Shown: positions 1-6,221 of the stretch, piece by piece
How positions within the stretch are numbered: position 1 is the first letter of the stretch
Layout of the letters: the number at the start of each line of letters is the position of its first letter
Source: a virus
Strand: one strand, 5' to 3'
IMG/VR virus record: IMGVR_UViG_3300048121_000107
Location: 1 to 22,487 of that record
DNA: 22,487 nt
Made by a program: the position numbers and the translations under genes
The notes under the pieces: generated by a model
What the model was told of the DNA's origin: nothing
Seen by the model: the letters and a program-made list of their open reading frames with translations, nothing else
Database searches by the model: none

Positions 1-240
1 TCATACTGTAGCCCTCGCGTTTATGCTGTCCTGTGTCAGTGTGTCGCAGTAGTCCGCACCTCTGGACTTCAGCCACTGGTTGATATGTTTCGACGTGGTG
101 ACGCTCCAGAAGTCCTCTGTTTTGAAGTAGTGACCCTCTGCCGTCTGTAGTGCTACTGGTGTCTCATAACTGAAGAACACCGTAGTGCCGTCTGTGAATT
201 CTACCTCTGTCTTGTTACTGCCTAATGGTCGTAGTTGCAT
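1..240 (-). CDS. small conserved phage protein of unknown function
   Basis: This is a complete 79-residue leftward gene whose TGA stop falls on the first three bases of the window. The start is well supported: AGGAGGG lies at 249-255 on the minus strand, 8 bases before the ATG. The protein opens with a beta-rich segment (TEVEFTDGTTVFFSYETPVA) followed by a helix-like W-S-x-T-T-S-K-H-I-x-Q-W-L motif at about residues 45-57. That layout recalls small phage proteins annotated as DUF8033; this is from memory and not a search result. There is no membrane segment or catalytic motif. It is the second gene of a leftward pair and probably belongs to an early or regulatory module continuing beyond the window, not to the structural operon. 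The function is unknown. Confidence 0.72.
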   Translation of the reverse strand: MQLRPLGSNKTEVEFTDGTTVFFSYETPVALQTAEGHYFKTEDFWSVTTSKHINQWLKSRGADYCDTLTQDSINARATV

Positions 241-284
241 GTCTTAAGCCCTCCTGTGGCTCGTGTGTTGACTCACAGTTGGAC

Positions 285-313
285 ACTCTAGTGAATGCCC
301 AACGATTAGTCAA
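285..313 (-). promoter_or_regulatory. possible sigma-70 promoter for the leftward 79-aa gene
   Basis: Reading the minus strand, TTGACT (308-313) is followed after exactly 17 bases by TAGAGT (285-290), which matches the -10 consensus at 4 of 6 positions. It sits in the 77-base gap between the two leftward genes and points at the gene ending at position 1, whose strong ribosome binding site lies just downstream. The -10 is weak and there is no extended TG, so this is only a candidate. Confidence 0.3.
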
Positions 314-317
314 CCTC

Positions 318-653
318 CTATGCCGCGTCGTCAATATAGTAATCGTCTACAGTTGCCCACTCGCAAAGGTCAACGTCTAGACCGATGGACCGGAGCTGTG
401 CTCCAATTTCCTGAATCTCACGGATCGTGTGGTTGCGACGACGGACCAGCTCCAGATGTTTCTCGCTTCGCTGGTCAAAGCTGTCTTTCCATTCGTCCGA
501 TGCGTAGTACTCCGACAGCTCGTTAAGGTTTTCTGTCCAGTCGCTGTAGTAGATGGCGTACATGGTGACAGCGTCCGATAGTGTGCGGTGGCTGTTCTCT
601 AGTTGCTCGTGCATTCCGTAGTTGATCTGCTTAGTCATGATAATGATTCTCAT
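318..653 (-). CDS. hypothetical acidic phage protein, helical
   Basis: This is a leftward gene of 111 residues from the ATG at 651-653, or 106 residues from an internal ATG at 636-638 (MTKQINYG). Neither start has a strong ribosome binding site; GAGAA sits 8 bases before the inner ATG, which slightly favours it. The protein looks mostly alpha-helical: an N-terminal half rich in aromatic and acidic residues, then a charged helix around RRRNHTIREIQEIGAQLRSI, and an acidic tail DDYYIDDAA. I see no cysteine pairs, membrane span or known catalytic motif, and I do not recognise the family. It faces the divergent region at 654-1197 and probably shares a leftward transcript with the downstream 79-residue gene. 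Confidence 0.62.
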   Translation of the reverse strand: MRIIIMTKQINYGMHEQLENSHRTLSDAVTMYAIYYSDWTENLNELSEYYASDEWKDSFDQRSEKHLELVRRRNHTIREIQEIGAQLRSIGLDVDLCEWATVDDYYIDDAA

Positions 654-813
654 TTAGGGGTGGCTTCTGTCCCCCGTCGCCATGTGTGTATGAAACCATA
701 GGTCGACCCAGATGTGAAGCGTAAATATTCACACGTTTGGACTATTGACTGCGTTGGTTGTTCCGTGCTAGTCGCGTGCGCGCGTGTAATAAATAGCTCG
801 CGTAGCAAAACCC

Positions 814-961
814 ATGCCAACTTTATCAGCTCAGGTTGTGACCAGAGGGACCAACATAAGCCCACACACTTGTCAACTCATGCAAACTCCATGCCAACTT
901 GCCCCATGCAATACTCGTGCCAACTCTGGTCGCTACCATAGGCCGCGCCTTGTGTCAACTT
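814..961 (+). repeat. array of short TG(C/T)CAACT-type motifs
   Basis: Six related 10-mers lie on the plus strand: ATGCCAACTT (814-823), TTGTCAACTC (870-879), ATGCAAACTC (880-889), ATGCCAACTT (891-900), GTGCCAACTC (917-926) and GTGTCAACTT (952-961). The three at 870, 880 and 891 start 10 and 11 bases apart, close to one helical turn. A possible inverted copy (CATGTCAACC read on the minus strand) spans 998-1007 and overlaps the TTGACA there. The pattern resembles an iteron or operator array for a DNA-binding protein; the binder is unknown. Confidence 0.6.
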
Positions 962-1140
962 TTGTTGAAACCCGTGTAGAAACTAGGGGCGGGGGAGGGG
1001 TTGACATGTGTTTAACTTTTGTAGTAGCTACCTAGACACAAAATAGGGTAAAATTAGGAAAATTACCCCTAAATTAAACATGTGTAAGCCGTTGATTATA
1101 CTCATGTTTGTACTTCTACTGCTTTTACCTCTAAAATAGC

Positions 1141-1169
1141 TTGACTTTCGTGTAAACTTATGGTATACT
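1141..1169 (+). promoter_or_regulatory. sigma-70 promoter with extended -10 for the structural operon
   Basis: TTGACT (1141-1146), a 17-base spacer and TATACT (1164-1169) form a near-consensus sigma-70 promoter. TG at 1161-1162 makes an extended -10 (TGGTATACT). Transcription would start near 1176, giving a leader of about 22 bases with AGGGA at 1182-1186 before the ATG at 1198. It is the most likely start for the rightward packaging and head genes. Confidence 0.8.
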
Positions 1170-1197
1170 ATTGTTGTAATCAGGGATAATTTATGTT

Positions 1198-1584
1198 ATG
1201 ACCGACGTTGTTAAAAAAAGAGGTCGTGGCAGACCCCGGAAGTCCGAAGTAGCTGCTGTAAAGCCCGGTAACAAGGGTGTAGTAGGCCGACCAAAGGGTG
1301 ACGCAGCGATAATTAACGAGTACAAAGCTCGTATGCTGGCTAGTCCAAAGTCACGCAAGGTCCTAGAGACGATCTTTGATGCTGCTTTGGACCATGACCA
1401 TAAGAATCAGGCTGCTGCTTGGAAACTTGTGATGGACCGTATACTACCAGTGGGTGCCTTTGAGAAGGACGTAGTCAAAGACAACGGTAGAAACGCTATA
1501 CAGATCAACATTAGTGGCGTAGGCACTGCTGAAGTGTCTACTCCTGATATAATCGAAGGAGAAGTAGTAGAAGATGACTCTTAA
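1198..1584 (+). CDS. AT-hook DNA-binding protein, candidate small terminase subunit
   Basis: This 128-residue protein begins with a basic segment containing an AT-hook core, RGRPRK, with G11-R12-P13. A second, weaker GRP motif is at residues 30-32 (VGRPKGD). AT-hooks bind the minor groove of AT-rich DNA. The middle (about residues 38-90) looks like a helical bundle with a run of alanine, lysine and tryptophan residues. The C-terminus is acidic (EGEVVEDDS). It is the first gene after the strong promoter and lies two genes before the large terminase, the usual place for a small terminase subunit. Its size also fits, though no classic helix-turn-helix is evident. Small terminases recognise the packaging site, and the motif cluster just upstream is a possible target. 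The role is inferred from position; it could instead be a regulator of this operon. Confidence 0.6.
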   Translation: MTDVVKKRGRGRPRKSEVAAVKPGNKGVVGRPKGDAAIINEYKARMLASPKSRKVLETIFDAALDHDHKNQAAAWKLVMDRILPVGAFEKDVVKDNGRNAIQINISGVGTAEVSTPDIIEGEVVEDDS

Positions 1585-1924
1585 GCATTTTACTAGAGAA
1601 GAATTCGATTGTCAGGTCACTGGTACTAACAATATGGAACAAGAGTTCCTAGAGAAGTTAGACCAATTGCGGGGTGCATGTGGCTTCCCCTTTGAGGTGA
1701 CGAGTGGTTACCGTCATCCAACTCAGCACCCTATTGAAAGAAAAAAGGAAGTGCCGGGAACACATGCACAGGGGATTGCGGCTGACATAAAAATAACAAA
1801 TGTCGCCCACCGCTACACTATTGTGGCTAATGCTTTGAACCTTGGTTTTACTGGTGTGGGCATTGCTGATACGTTTGTACATGTGGACACTAGGGGTACT
1901 ACTCCAGTGCTTTGGTTGTACTAA
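1574..1924 (+). CDS. M15-family peptidase, probable endolysin
   Basis: This 116-residue protein has the compact M15 (D-Ala-D-Ala carboxypeptidase / L-Ala-D-Glu peptidase type) zinc fold. Visible motifs are TSGYRHP at residues 43-49, HAQGIAAD with predicted zinc ligands H64 and D71, and FVHVDTRG at 101-108 with the third ligand H103. The acid just after it (D105) or D99 could be the catalytic residue. There is no signal peptide, so a holin would be needed for release into the cell wall space, where it would cut peptide cross-links at lysis. The start overlaps the previous gene by 11 bases, with AAGGAG at 1556-1561 upstream. Finding a lysin between the candidate small and large terminase genes is unusual; holin-like genes lie about 12 kb downstream. 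An alternative is a virion-borne wall hydrolase. Confidence 0.85.
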   Translation: MTLKHFTREEFDCQVTGTNNMEQEFLEKLDQLRGACGFPFEVTSGYRHPTQHPIERKKEVPGTHAQGIAADIKITNVAHRYTIVANALNLGFTGVGIADTFVHVDTRGTTPVLWLY

Positions 1925-2277
1925 TGCTGTATACTAAAAACAAAAACCTAACGGACACCTCTACGCAGACAATTGTAGAAATCCCTGCTGGTTACGTTGC
2001 TCACTGGAATATGGCGTTCATAGCTAATCTACATAACTCTACCAACGACATTACGTTGTTTGTAGACAAGCCCAGTCCCACTCCAGATGTATATATCTAC
2101 AACGGTACTAACATATCCTCAAAGGAAAACCTGTTGATTGATGGTAATGCTGTGTTTGTTCTACAGCCCGGAGACATAATTAAGGCGTCTAGTGGTAGTG
2201 CAGGTAACGTAGAAGTAGTAGTCACGTTTGATTTAATAGAAGCATCACCGGTGTTTAATAACTTCAATGGATCTTAA
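1924..2277 (+). CDS. small beta-rich protein, possible head decoration or structural protein
   Basis: I place the start at the ATG at 1924, which overlaps the TAA stop of the lysin gene (TAATG) and suggests translational coupling. A TTG at 1912 in the same frame would add four residues. The 117-residue product reads as a beta-sandwich: alternating hydrophobic strands (TIVEIPAGYVAHW, TLFVDKP, VFVLQPGDIIKASS, VEVVVTFDLIE) with many Asn, Thr and Ser turns, and no cysteine. Small proteins of this kind in phage head modules often decorate capsids or head-tail joints, but I see no motif that identifies a family. It overlaps the large terminase gene by 11 bases, so production of the two is probably linked. 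Confidence 0.7.
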   Translation: MLYTKNKNLTDTSTQTIVEIPAGYVAHWNMAFIANLHNSTNDITLFVDKPSPTPDVYIYNGTNISSKENLLIDGNAVFVLQPGDIIKASSGSAGNVEVVVTFDLIEASPVFNNFNGS

Positions 2278-3517
2278 TATAGAGCTACTGCCTTGGCAAC
2301 AAGAAGTCTGGGCAGACGACACAAGATTTAAAATAGTAGCTGCTGGGCGACGTACGGGTAAGTCTAGGTTAGCAGCTTGGATGTTAATAGTTAACGCACT
2401 TCAGGCGGACAGAGGCCATGTATTTTACGTCGCACCTACTCAGGGACAAGCCAGAGACATCATGTGGCAAACCCTTATGGAATTGGGACACCCTGTTATC
2501 TCTGGTAGCCATATTAATAATCTGCAAATTAAGCTTGTCAACGGTGCTACCATTAGCCTCAAAGGTGCCGACAGACCAGAGACAATGCGAGGTGTCAGCC
2601 TCAAGTTTCTAGTCATGGACGAGTACGCTGACATGAAACCAGAGGTGTTTGAGCAGATCTTGAGACCTGCTTTGGCGGACCAAAAAGGCTGTGCAATGTT
2701 CATTGGTACGCCAATGGGAAGGAACCACTTTTACGAACTATACAAATATGCGGACTTAGATGATGACCCTACGTACAAAGCTTGGCACTTTACAAGCTAT
2801 GATAACCCATTGTTGGACCCCAGTGAAATCGACATTGCTAAACGCTCTATGTCTTCTTATGCGTTTCGTCAGGAGTTTATGGCGTCGTTTGAAGCCCGTG
2901 GTTCAGAAATGTTTAAAGAGGATTGGGTTAGGTTTAGTGAAGATGAGCCGGAAGTAGGAGATTACTACATTGCAGTTGACTTGGCAGGTTTTGAAGAAGT
3001 CAACAAGAAAAAGACTAAGAACTCCAAGCTTGACGACACAGCCATCGCAGTGGTTAAGGTCAATGAGCATGGTTGGTATGTTGACAATATCATATACGGT
3101 AGATGGAGTCTTGACGAAACAGCAGCTAAGATATTTCAGGCCGTTAGAGATTACCGTCCCGTGTCGGTTGGAATCGAAAGAGGTATTGCTAAACAAGCTG
3201 TAATGTCTCCGCTTGTTGACATGCAGAAAAGATACGGTATGTTCTTCAGGGTAGAAGAGCTTACCCACGGTAATAAAAAGAAGACCGACAGAGTAATGTG
3301 GGCACTACAAGGTCGTTTCGAAAACGGCTACATTACATTAAACAAAGGTGAGTGGAATTCTAGGTTTTTAGACCAGTTGTTTCAATTCCCTGATCCTTTG
3401 ACGCATGACGACTTGATAGACGCTTTGGCGTATATTGACCAACTGGCAAATGTAGCGTACGACTACGACTACGAAATTGAGGACCACGAAATTTTAGACG
3501 TGGTAGCAGGATACTAA
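2267..3517 (+). CDS. terL: terminase large subunit (ATPase and nuclease)
   Basis: This 416-residue protein is the motor that packages DNA into the prohead and cuts the concatemer. The N-terminal ATPase shows Walker A GRRTGKS at residues 27-33, Walker B FLVMDE at 114-119 with catalytic E119, and the coupling motif GTP at 147-149. The C-terminal RNase H-like nuclease shows its acidic residues at D238 (IAVDLAG), E304 (GIERG) and D385 (HDDLIDALAY). Length is near the lower end for the family but both domains are complete. The ATG lies inside the end of the preceding gene with no obvious ribosome binding site, so translation is probably coupled. One base separates it from the portal gene. The identification is firm; the packaging type (cos, headful or direct repeats) cannot be told from the motifs alone. 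Confidence 0.96.
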   Translation: MDLNIELLPWQQEVWADDTRFKIVAAGRRTGKSRLAAWMLIVNALQADRGHVFYVAPTQGQARDIMWQTLMELGHPVISGSHINNLQIKLVNGATISLKGADRPETMRGVSLKFLVMDEYADMKPEVFEQILRPALADQKGCAMFIGTPMGRNHFYELYKYADLDDDPTYKAWHFTSYDNPLLDPSEIDIAKRSMSSYAFRQEFMASFEARGSEMFKEDWVRFSEDEPEVGDYYIAVDLAGFEEVNKKKTKNSKLDDTAIAVVKVNEHGWYVDNIIYGRWSLDETAAKIFQAVRDYRPVSVGIERGIAKQAVMSPLVDMQKRYGMFFRVEELTHGNKKKTDRVMWALQGRFENGYITLNKGEWNSRFLDQLFQFPDPLTHDDLIDALAYIDQLANVAYDYDYEIEDHEILDVVAGY

Positions 3518-3518
3518 T

Positions 3519-5570
3519 ATGGCAGAATTTTACGATACAGACCCTTTGCTGGTTGAAGAAACAATTGAGGATTGGGTCATTACCAAATGTGAGGATTGGC
3601 GTGACTATTATGAGTCGAATTATGAACAGCGTTTTGAGGAGTATTACCGACTCTGGCGTGGTATATGGGATCCTGCTGACAGCCAGCGTGGCTCTGAGCG
3701 TTCCCGTATTATTTCTCCTGCACTTCAACAGGCAGTTGAGTCTAATGTAGCGGAACTAGAAGAAGCTACGTTTGGACGTGGCAAGTGGTTTGACGTAAGT
3801 GACAACCTTGGTGACACCAATAAGCAAGACGTACAGTTTCTTCGTAACAAGCTTACAGAAGACTTTGAAGAATGCATGGTGCGTAAAGCAGTAGCAGAAT
3901 GCTTAATTAACGCAGCAGTCTTTGGTACAGGCGTTGGTGAAATAATCATTGAAGAAATGAAGGAGATGGCTCCTGCTACTCAACCTATTATGGGCGGAGA
4001 CTTGCAAGCAGTAGGAGTAAACATCACTGACCGTGTCAAAGTTAAGCTTAAACCTGTACTACCTCAGAACTTCCTAATTGACCCTGTAGCAACGTCTGTA
4101 GACGACGCTATGGGTGTTGCTGTGGATGAGTTTGTTAGTTTACACCAAGTTGAACTTTTGCAGGAACAAGGCGTGTACCGTGACGTGTACGTTGGTCCTG
4201 CTGCTCCTGATACTGACTTGGAACCTGACCAAGACATAACAATCTACAACGATGACAAAGTACGTCTTACTAAGTACTATGGTCTAGTGCCACGAGAGCT
4301 TCTCAAAAGCGCTACAGAGGACGATACAGAAGAACTAGGGCCTGAGCAAGACTCTAAGTCAAAGTACGTAGAAGCAGTCGTAGTAATCGCCAACAGCGGC
4401 ATTTTGTTAAAGGCTGAAGCTAACCCCTACATGATGACAGACCGTCCTGTGGTTGCTTTCCCTTGGGACGTAGTACCCGGACGTTTCTGGGGCCGTGGTG
4501 TTTGTGAAAAAGGCTACAACTCTCAGAAAGCTTTGGACACAGAGCTACGTGCAAGAATTGACGCACTAAGTCTTACGATCCATCCTATGATGGCTATTGA
4601 CGCAACTAGGCTACCTCGTGGTGCTAAACCCGAAGTACGCCCCGGAAAGATGATACTGACCAGTGGAAATCCTAAAGAAGTACTTCAACCGTTCAACTTT
4701 GGTAATGTTAACCAAATTACTTTTGCTCAAGCCGGAGCACTGCAGCAGATGGTACAACAAGCTACCGGAGCAGTGGACTCAGCAGGAATCGCTGGTAGTG
4801 TTAATGGCGAGGCTACTGCCGCTGGGATTAGTATGTCTCTTGGCGCTATTATTAAACGTCATAAGCGGACACTGATTAACTTCCAGCAGTCTTTCTTAAT
4901 ACCTTTTGTCAAGAAAGCAGCCTATAGGTATATGCAGTTTGATCCTGAGAACTACCCTGTAGCAGACTACAAGTTTAACGCTAGCAGTACTCTAGGTATT
5001 ATTGCTAGGGAGTACGAAGTAACTCAGCTTGTACAACTACTACAGACTATGCAAAAAGACTCACCGTTGTACAACACACTGATTCAAAGCATTATTGACA
5101 ACATGAACTTGTCTAACCGTGAAGAGCTTCTTACGGCTATGCAACAAGCTATGCAACCTAACCCGCAGCAGCAGCAAATGCAACAACAAGCACAACAGTT
5201 GCAAATGCAGTTCCAGCAGTCACAAACTGCAGCACTGTCTGCTCAGGCTCAAGAGTCACAAGCACGAGCTACTAAGCTGGCTGCAGAAGCCCAAGCAGTG
5301 CCTCAGGAACTTGAAATCGACCGTATTAACGCTGTTACCCGAAACCTTCGTGAAGGTGACGCAGAAGATAAAGAGTTTGAACGCCGTATGAAAGTGGCCG
5401 ATACTCTCCTCAAAGAAAAGCAGATAGAAGGTAAAACAAATGTTAACCGACCGGGAACTCCAACTCCTACTCAACCAAGTCCACAACCACTTCCAAGGGA
5501 CATTCCAACACCTAGCGGACCTACAAACCAAGGTGGACCACTTGGAAACCAAAGTGGAGGAACTCAGTAA
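3519..5570 (+). CDS. portal (head-tail connector) protein
   Basis: This 683-residue protein is the expected dodecameric portal, the channel for DNA at the capsid vertex and docking site for the terminase and tail. The N-terminal part has the usual pattern of an acidic, aromatic helix (EDWRDYYESNYEQRFEEYYR) followed by RSRIISPALQQAVESNVAEL and a G-x-G-K-W-F segment. Residues from about 541 to 569 are very glutamine-rich, followed by a charged helix to about 640 and a Pro/Thr/Gly/Gln-rich low-complexity tail to the end. AGGA lies 7 bases before the ATG. It directly follows the large terminase gene, as is typical. The low-complexity tail coincides with a second reading frame (5440-5643), which may explain its odd composition. 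At 683 residues it is longer than the T7 portal and nearer the large portals of P22-like phages. Confidence 0.9.
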   Translation: MAEFYDTDPLLVEETIEDWVITKCEDWRDYYESNYEQRFEEYYRLWRGIWDPADSQRGSERSRIISPALQQAVESNVAELEEATFGRGKWFDVSDNLGDTNKQDVQFLRNKLTEDFEECMVRKAVAECLINAAVFGTGVGEIIIEEMKEMAPATQPIMGGDLQAVGVNITDRVKVKLKPVLPQNFLIDPVATSVDDAMGVAVDEFVSLHQVELLQEQGVYRDVYVGPAAPDTDLEPDQDITIYNDDKVRLTKYYGLVPRELLKSATEDDTEELGPEQDSKSKYVEAVVVIANSGILLKAEANPYMMTDRPVVAFPWDVVPGRFWGRGVCEKGYNSQKALDTELRARIDALSLTIHPMMAIDATRLPRGAKPEVRPGKMILTSGNPKEVLQPFNFGNVNQITFAQAGALQQMVQQATGAVDSAGIAGSVNGEATAAGISMSLGAIIKRHKRTLINFQQSFLIPFVKKAAYRYMQFDPENYPVADYKFNASSTLGIIAREYEVTQLVQLLQTMQKDSPLYNTLIQSIIDNMNLSNREELLTAMQQAMQPNPQQQQMQQQAQQLQMQFQQSQTAALSAQAQESQARATKLAAEAQAVPQELEIDRINAVTRNLREGDAEDKEFERRMKVADTLLKEKQIEGKTNVNRPGTPTPTQPSPQPLPRDIPTPSGPTNQGGPLGNQSGGTQ

Positions 5571-5643
5571 TGCCAAAGTCCAAGGACCCAAAACTAGCAC
5601 GGGCGGGCGTAAGCGGGTACAACAAGCCAAAGCGGACGCCTAG
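5440..5643 (+). CDS. overprinted small coiled-coil protein in alternative frame
   Basis: A 67-codon frame overlaps the last 131 bases of the portal gene and the first 74 bases of the next gene, each in a different frame. The ATG is preceded by AAGG at 5428-5431 with 8 bases of spacing. The product has an unbroken 3-4 heptad pattern: L11, V14, F18, T21, L25, L28, V32, L35, V39 and L42. Charged and polar residues fill the other positions (for example TKVDHLETKVEELSN), and a basic tail follows (GGRKRVQQAKAD). Such regularity is unusual for a chance frame, and the portal frame here is low complexity, as expected if the coiled-coil frame is under constraint. No family is recognised. It could be a small scaffold-like or oligomerising factor. 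Chance translation remains possible, since the Q/P/T-rich portal tail could yield a helical frame by composition. Confidence 0.5.
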   Translation: MLTDRELQLLLNQVHNHFQGTFQHLADLQTKVDHLETKVEELSNAKVQGPKTSTGGRKRVQQAKADA

Positions 5644-5836
5644 CCACCCAACGAAGAAGTTTGTAGTAGTAGCCAAGGAAGGTGACAAGACTAAGACTAT
5701 TCGTTTTGGTGACGCTAAGATGACTATTAAGAAAGACCAGCCTGCACGTCGTAAGTCGTTCAGAGCACGTCACAAGTGTGACACTAATCCACCTAGTAAA
5801 CTAACGGCACGATACTGGTCGTGTAAGAAGTGGTGA
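5570..5836 (+). CDS. basic phage protein, 88 aa, unknown function
   Basis: The ATG shares its first base with the portal stop codon (TAATG), and a good GGAGG at 5556-5560 lies 9 bases upstream inside the portal gene. The protein is rich in lysine and arginine. Its N-terminus (SKDPKLARAGVSGYNKPKRT) resembles small proteins found repeatedly in marine phage head modules. A central beta-like stretch (KFVVVAKEGDKTKTIRFGDA) is followed by RRKSFRARHKC, then a second cysteine near the end (YWSCKKW). The charge suggests nucleic acid binding, perhaps as a minor virion component, but no function is known to me. It is the first and one of the largest of five consecutive basic proteins. Confidence 0.82.
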   Translation: MPKSKDPKLARAGVSGYNKPKRTPSHPTKKFVVVAKEGDKTKTIRFGDAKMTIKKDQPARRKSFRARHKCDTNPPSKLTARYWSCKKW

Positions 5837-5840
5837 TAAT

Positions 5841-5987
5841 ATGAAAGTCAATGCGCCTAAAGGCCATCACTGGATGAAGAGCGGCAAAGGTTATAAACTA
5901 ATGAAAGACCCTGCAGACGGCTACAAGCCACACAAGGGTGCGTCTAAGTCTGCAAACTTTGAAGTCCAGAAAGTTCACAAAAAGTAA
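5841..5987 (+). CDS. basic microprotein, 48 aa
   Basis: A complete 48-codon gene begins with ATG four bases after the preceding stop and ends in TAA at 5985-5987. The product starts MKVNAPKGHHWMKSGKGYKL and ends SANFEVQKVHKK. It has 12 lysines, four histidines and only three acidic residues, for a net charge of about +9. Its position between two basic genes in the same direction, with almost no spacing, argues that it is translated. The ribosome binding site is weak (GGTGAT), so coupling to the upstream gene is likely. Function is unknown; it could bind nucleic acid, and a H-H-W pattern near the N-terminus is notable. Confidence 0.72.
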   Translation: MKVNAPKGHHWMKSGKGYKLMKDPADGYKPHKGASKSANFEVQKVHKK

Positions 5988-5997
5988 GGAGGCTACC

Positions 5998-6057
5998 ATG
6001 CCAAACTGTTCAGGTAAGCGAAAGAAGAAAGGCAAGAGCAAACCCAAGGGGTACTAA
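5998..6057 (+). CDS. 19-residue lysine-rich micropeptide
   Basis: The sequence AAGGAGG (5986-5992), the best ribosome binding site in the block, lies 5 bases before an ATG that opens a 19-codon frame ending in TAA: MPNCSGKRKKKGKSKPKGY. Eight of 19 residues are Lys or Arg and none is acidic. It fills the gap between two other basic genes and ends two bases before the next ATG. A strong binding site in front of so short a frame suggests real translation, either for the peptide itself or to feed ribosomes to the next gene. Confidence 0.55.
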   Translation: MPNCSGKRKKKGKSKPKGY

Positions 6058-6059
6058 AG

Positions 6060-6221
6060 ATGCCTAAAGCTAAAACTAAGAAAGCTAACGACGCTTGTGC
6101 AAAGAAGGTCAAGTCCAGATACAAGGTCTGGCCTTCTGCATACGCCTCTGGTGCTGTAGCTAAATGCCGCAAAGTCGGCGCTAAGAACTGGGGTAACAAA
6201 AGTGGCCGTAAGAAAAAGTAA
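6060..6221 (+). CDS. basic microprotein, 53 aa, with SRYKVWPSAYASGAV motif
   Basis: This 53-codon gene has AAGGGG at 6046-6051, 8 bases before its ATG. It encodes 15 lysines and three arginines against one aspartate, about +17 net. The central motif K-V-K-S-R-Y-K-V-W-P-S-A-Y-A-S-G-A-V (residues 16-33), followed by AKCRKVG and KNWG, has the look of a small domain I associate with many phage and algal-virus genomes; no function is established to my knowledge. Two cysteines (C13 and C36) could pair or bind metal. The gene overlaps the next by 20 bases. It is too dense in aromatic and conserved-looking residues to be a chance lysine-rich frame. Confidence 0.78.
   Translation: MPKAKTKKANDACAKKVKSRYKVWPSAYASGAVAKCRKVGAKNWGNKSGRKKK

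Larger units (their letters stand above)
654..1197. other. 544-bp divergent intergenic control region
   Basis: No convincing gene is present between the leftward pair and the rightward structural operon. In order it holds: plain sequence at 654-810; a cluster of TG(C/T)CAACT-type motifs at 814-961; a purine tract with G-runs of 4, 5 and 4 at 986-1000; a perfect TTGACA at 1001-1006 lacking a good -10 (an 8-base palindrome GTAGCTAC is at 1024-1031); an AT-rich stretch at 1041-1080 with a GGGTAA/TTACCC dyad (1046-1051 and 1063-1068); and the strong promoter at 1141-1169. Position and content fit a transcription control region, a packaging-initiation site or both. Which one cannot be decided from the sequence. 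Confidence 0.7.

Noticed and set aside
650-865. 71-codon leftward frame whose stop overlaps the next start (ATGA-like)
   Set aside because: It starts with GTG without a ribosome binding site, the product has no coherent pattern, and it runs through the motif-rich intergenic region.
986-1000. G-quadruplex motif
   Set aside because: Only three G-runs are present, so a standard four-run, three-layer quadruplex cannot form; kept only as a compositional oddity.
714-1035. Two overlapping rightward frames of 75 and 73 codons
   Set aside because: Both are made of the repeated CCAACT motifs and G-rich DNA, with Cys/Thr/Pro-rich junk-like products and no ribosome sites.
5119-5391. 90-codon alternative frame in the portal gene's Gln-rich part
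   Set aside because: The product is a Cys/Lys/Ser/Asn-rich read-through of CAG-type repeats with no heptads or ribosome site, unlike the frame at 5440-5643.
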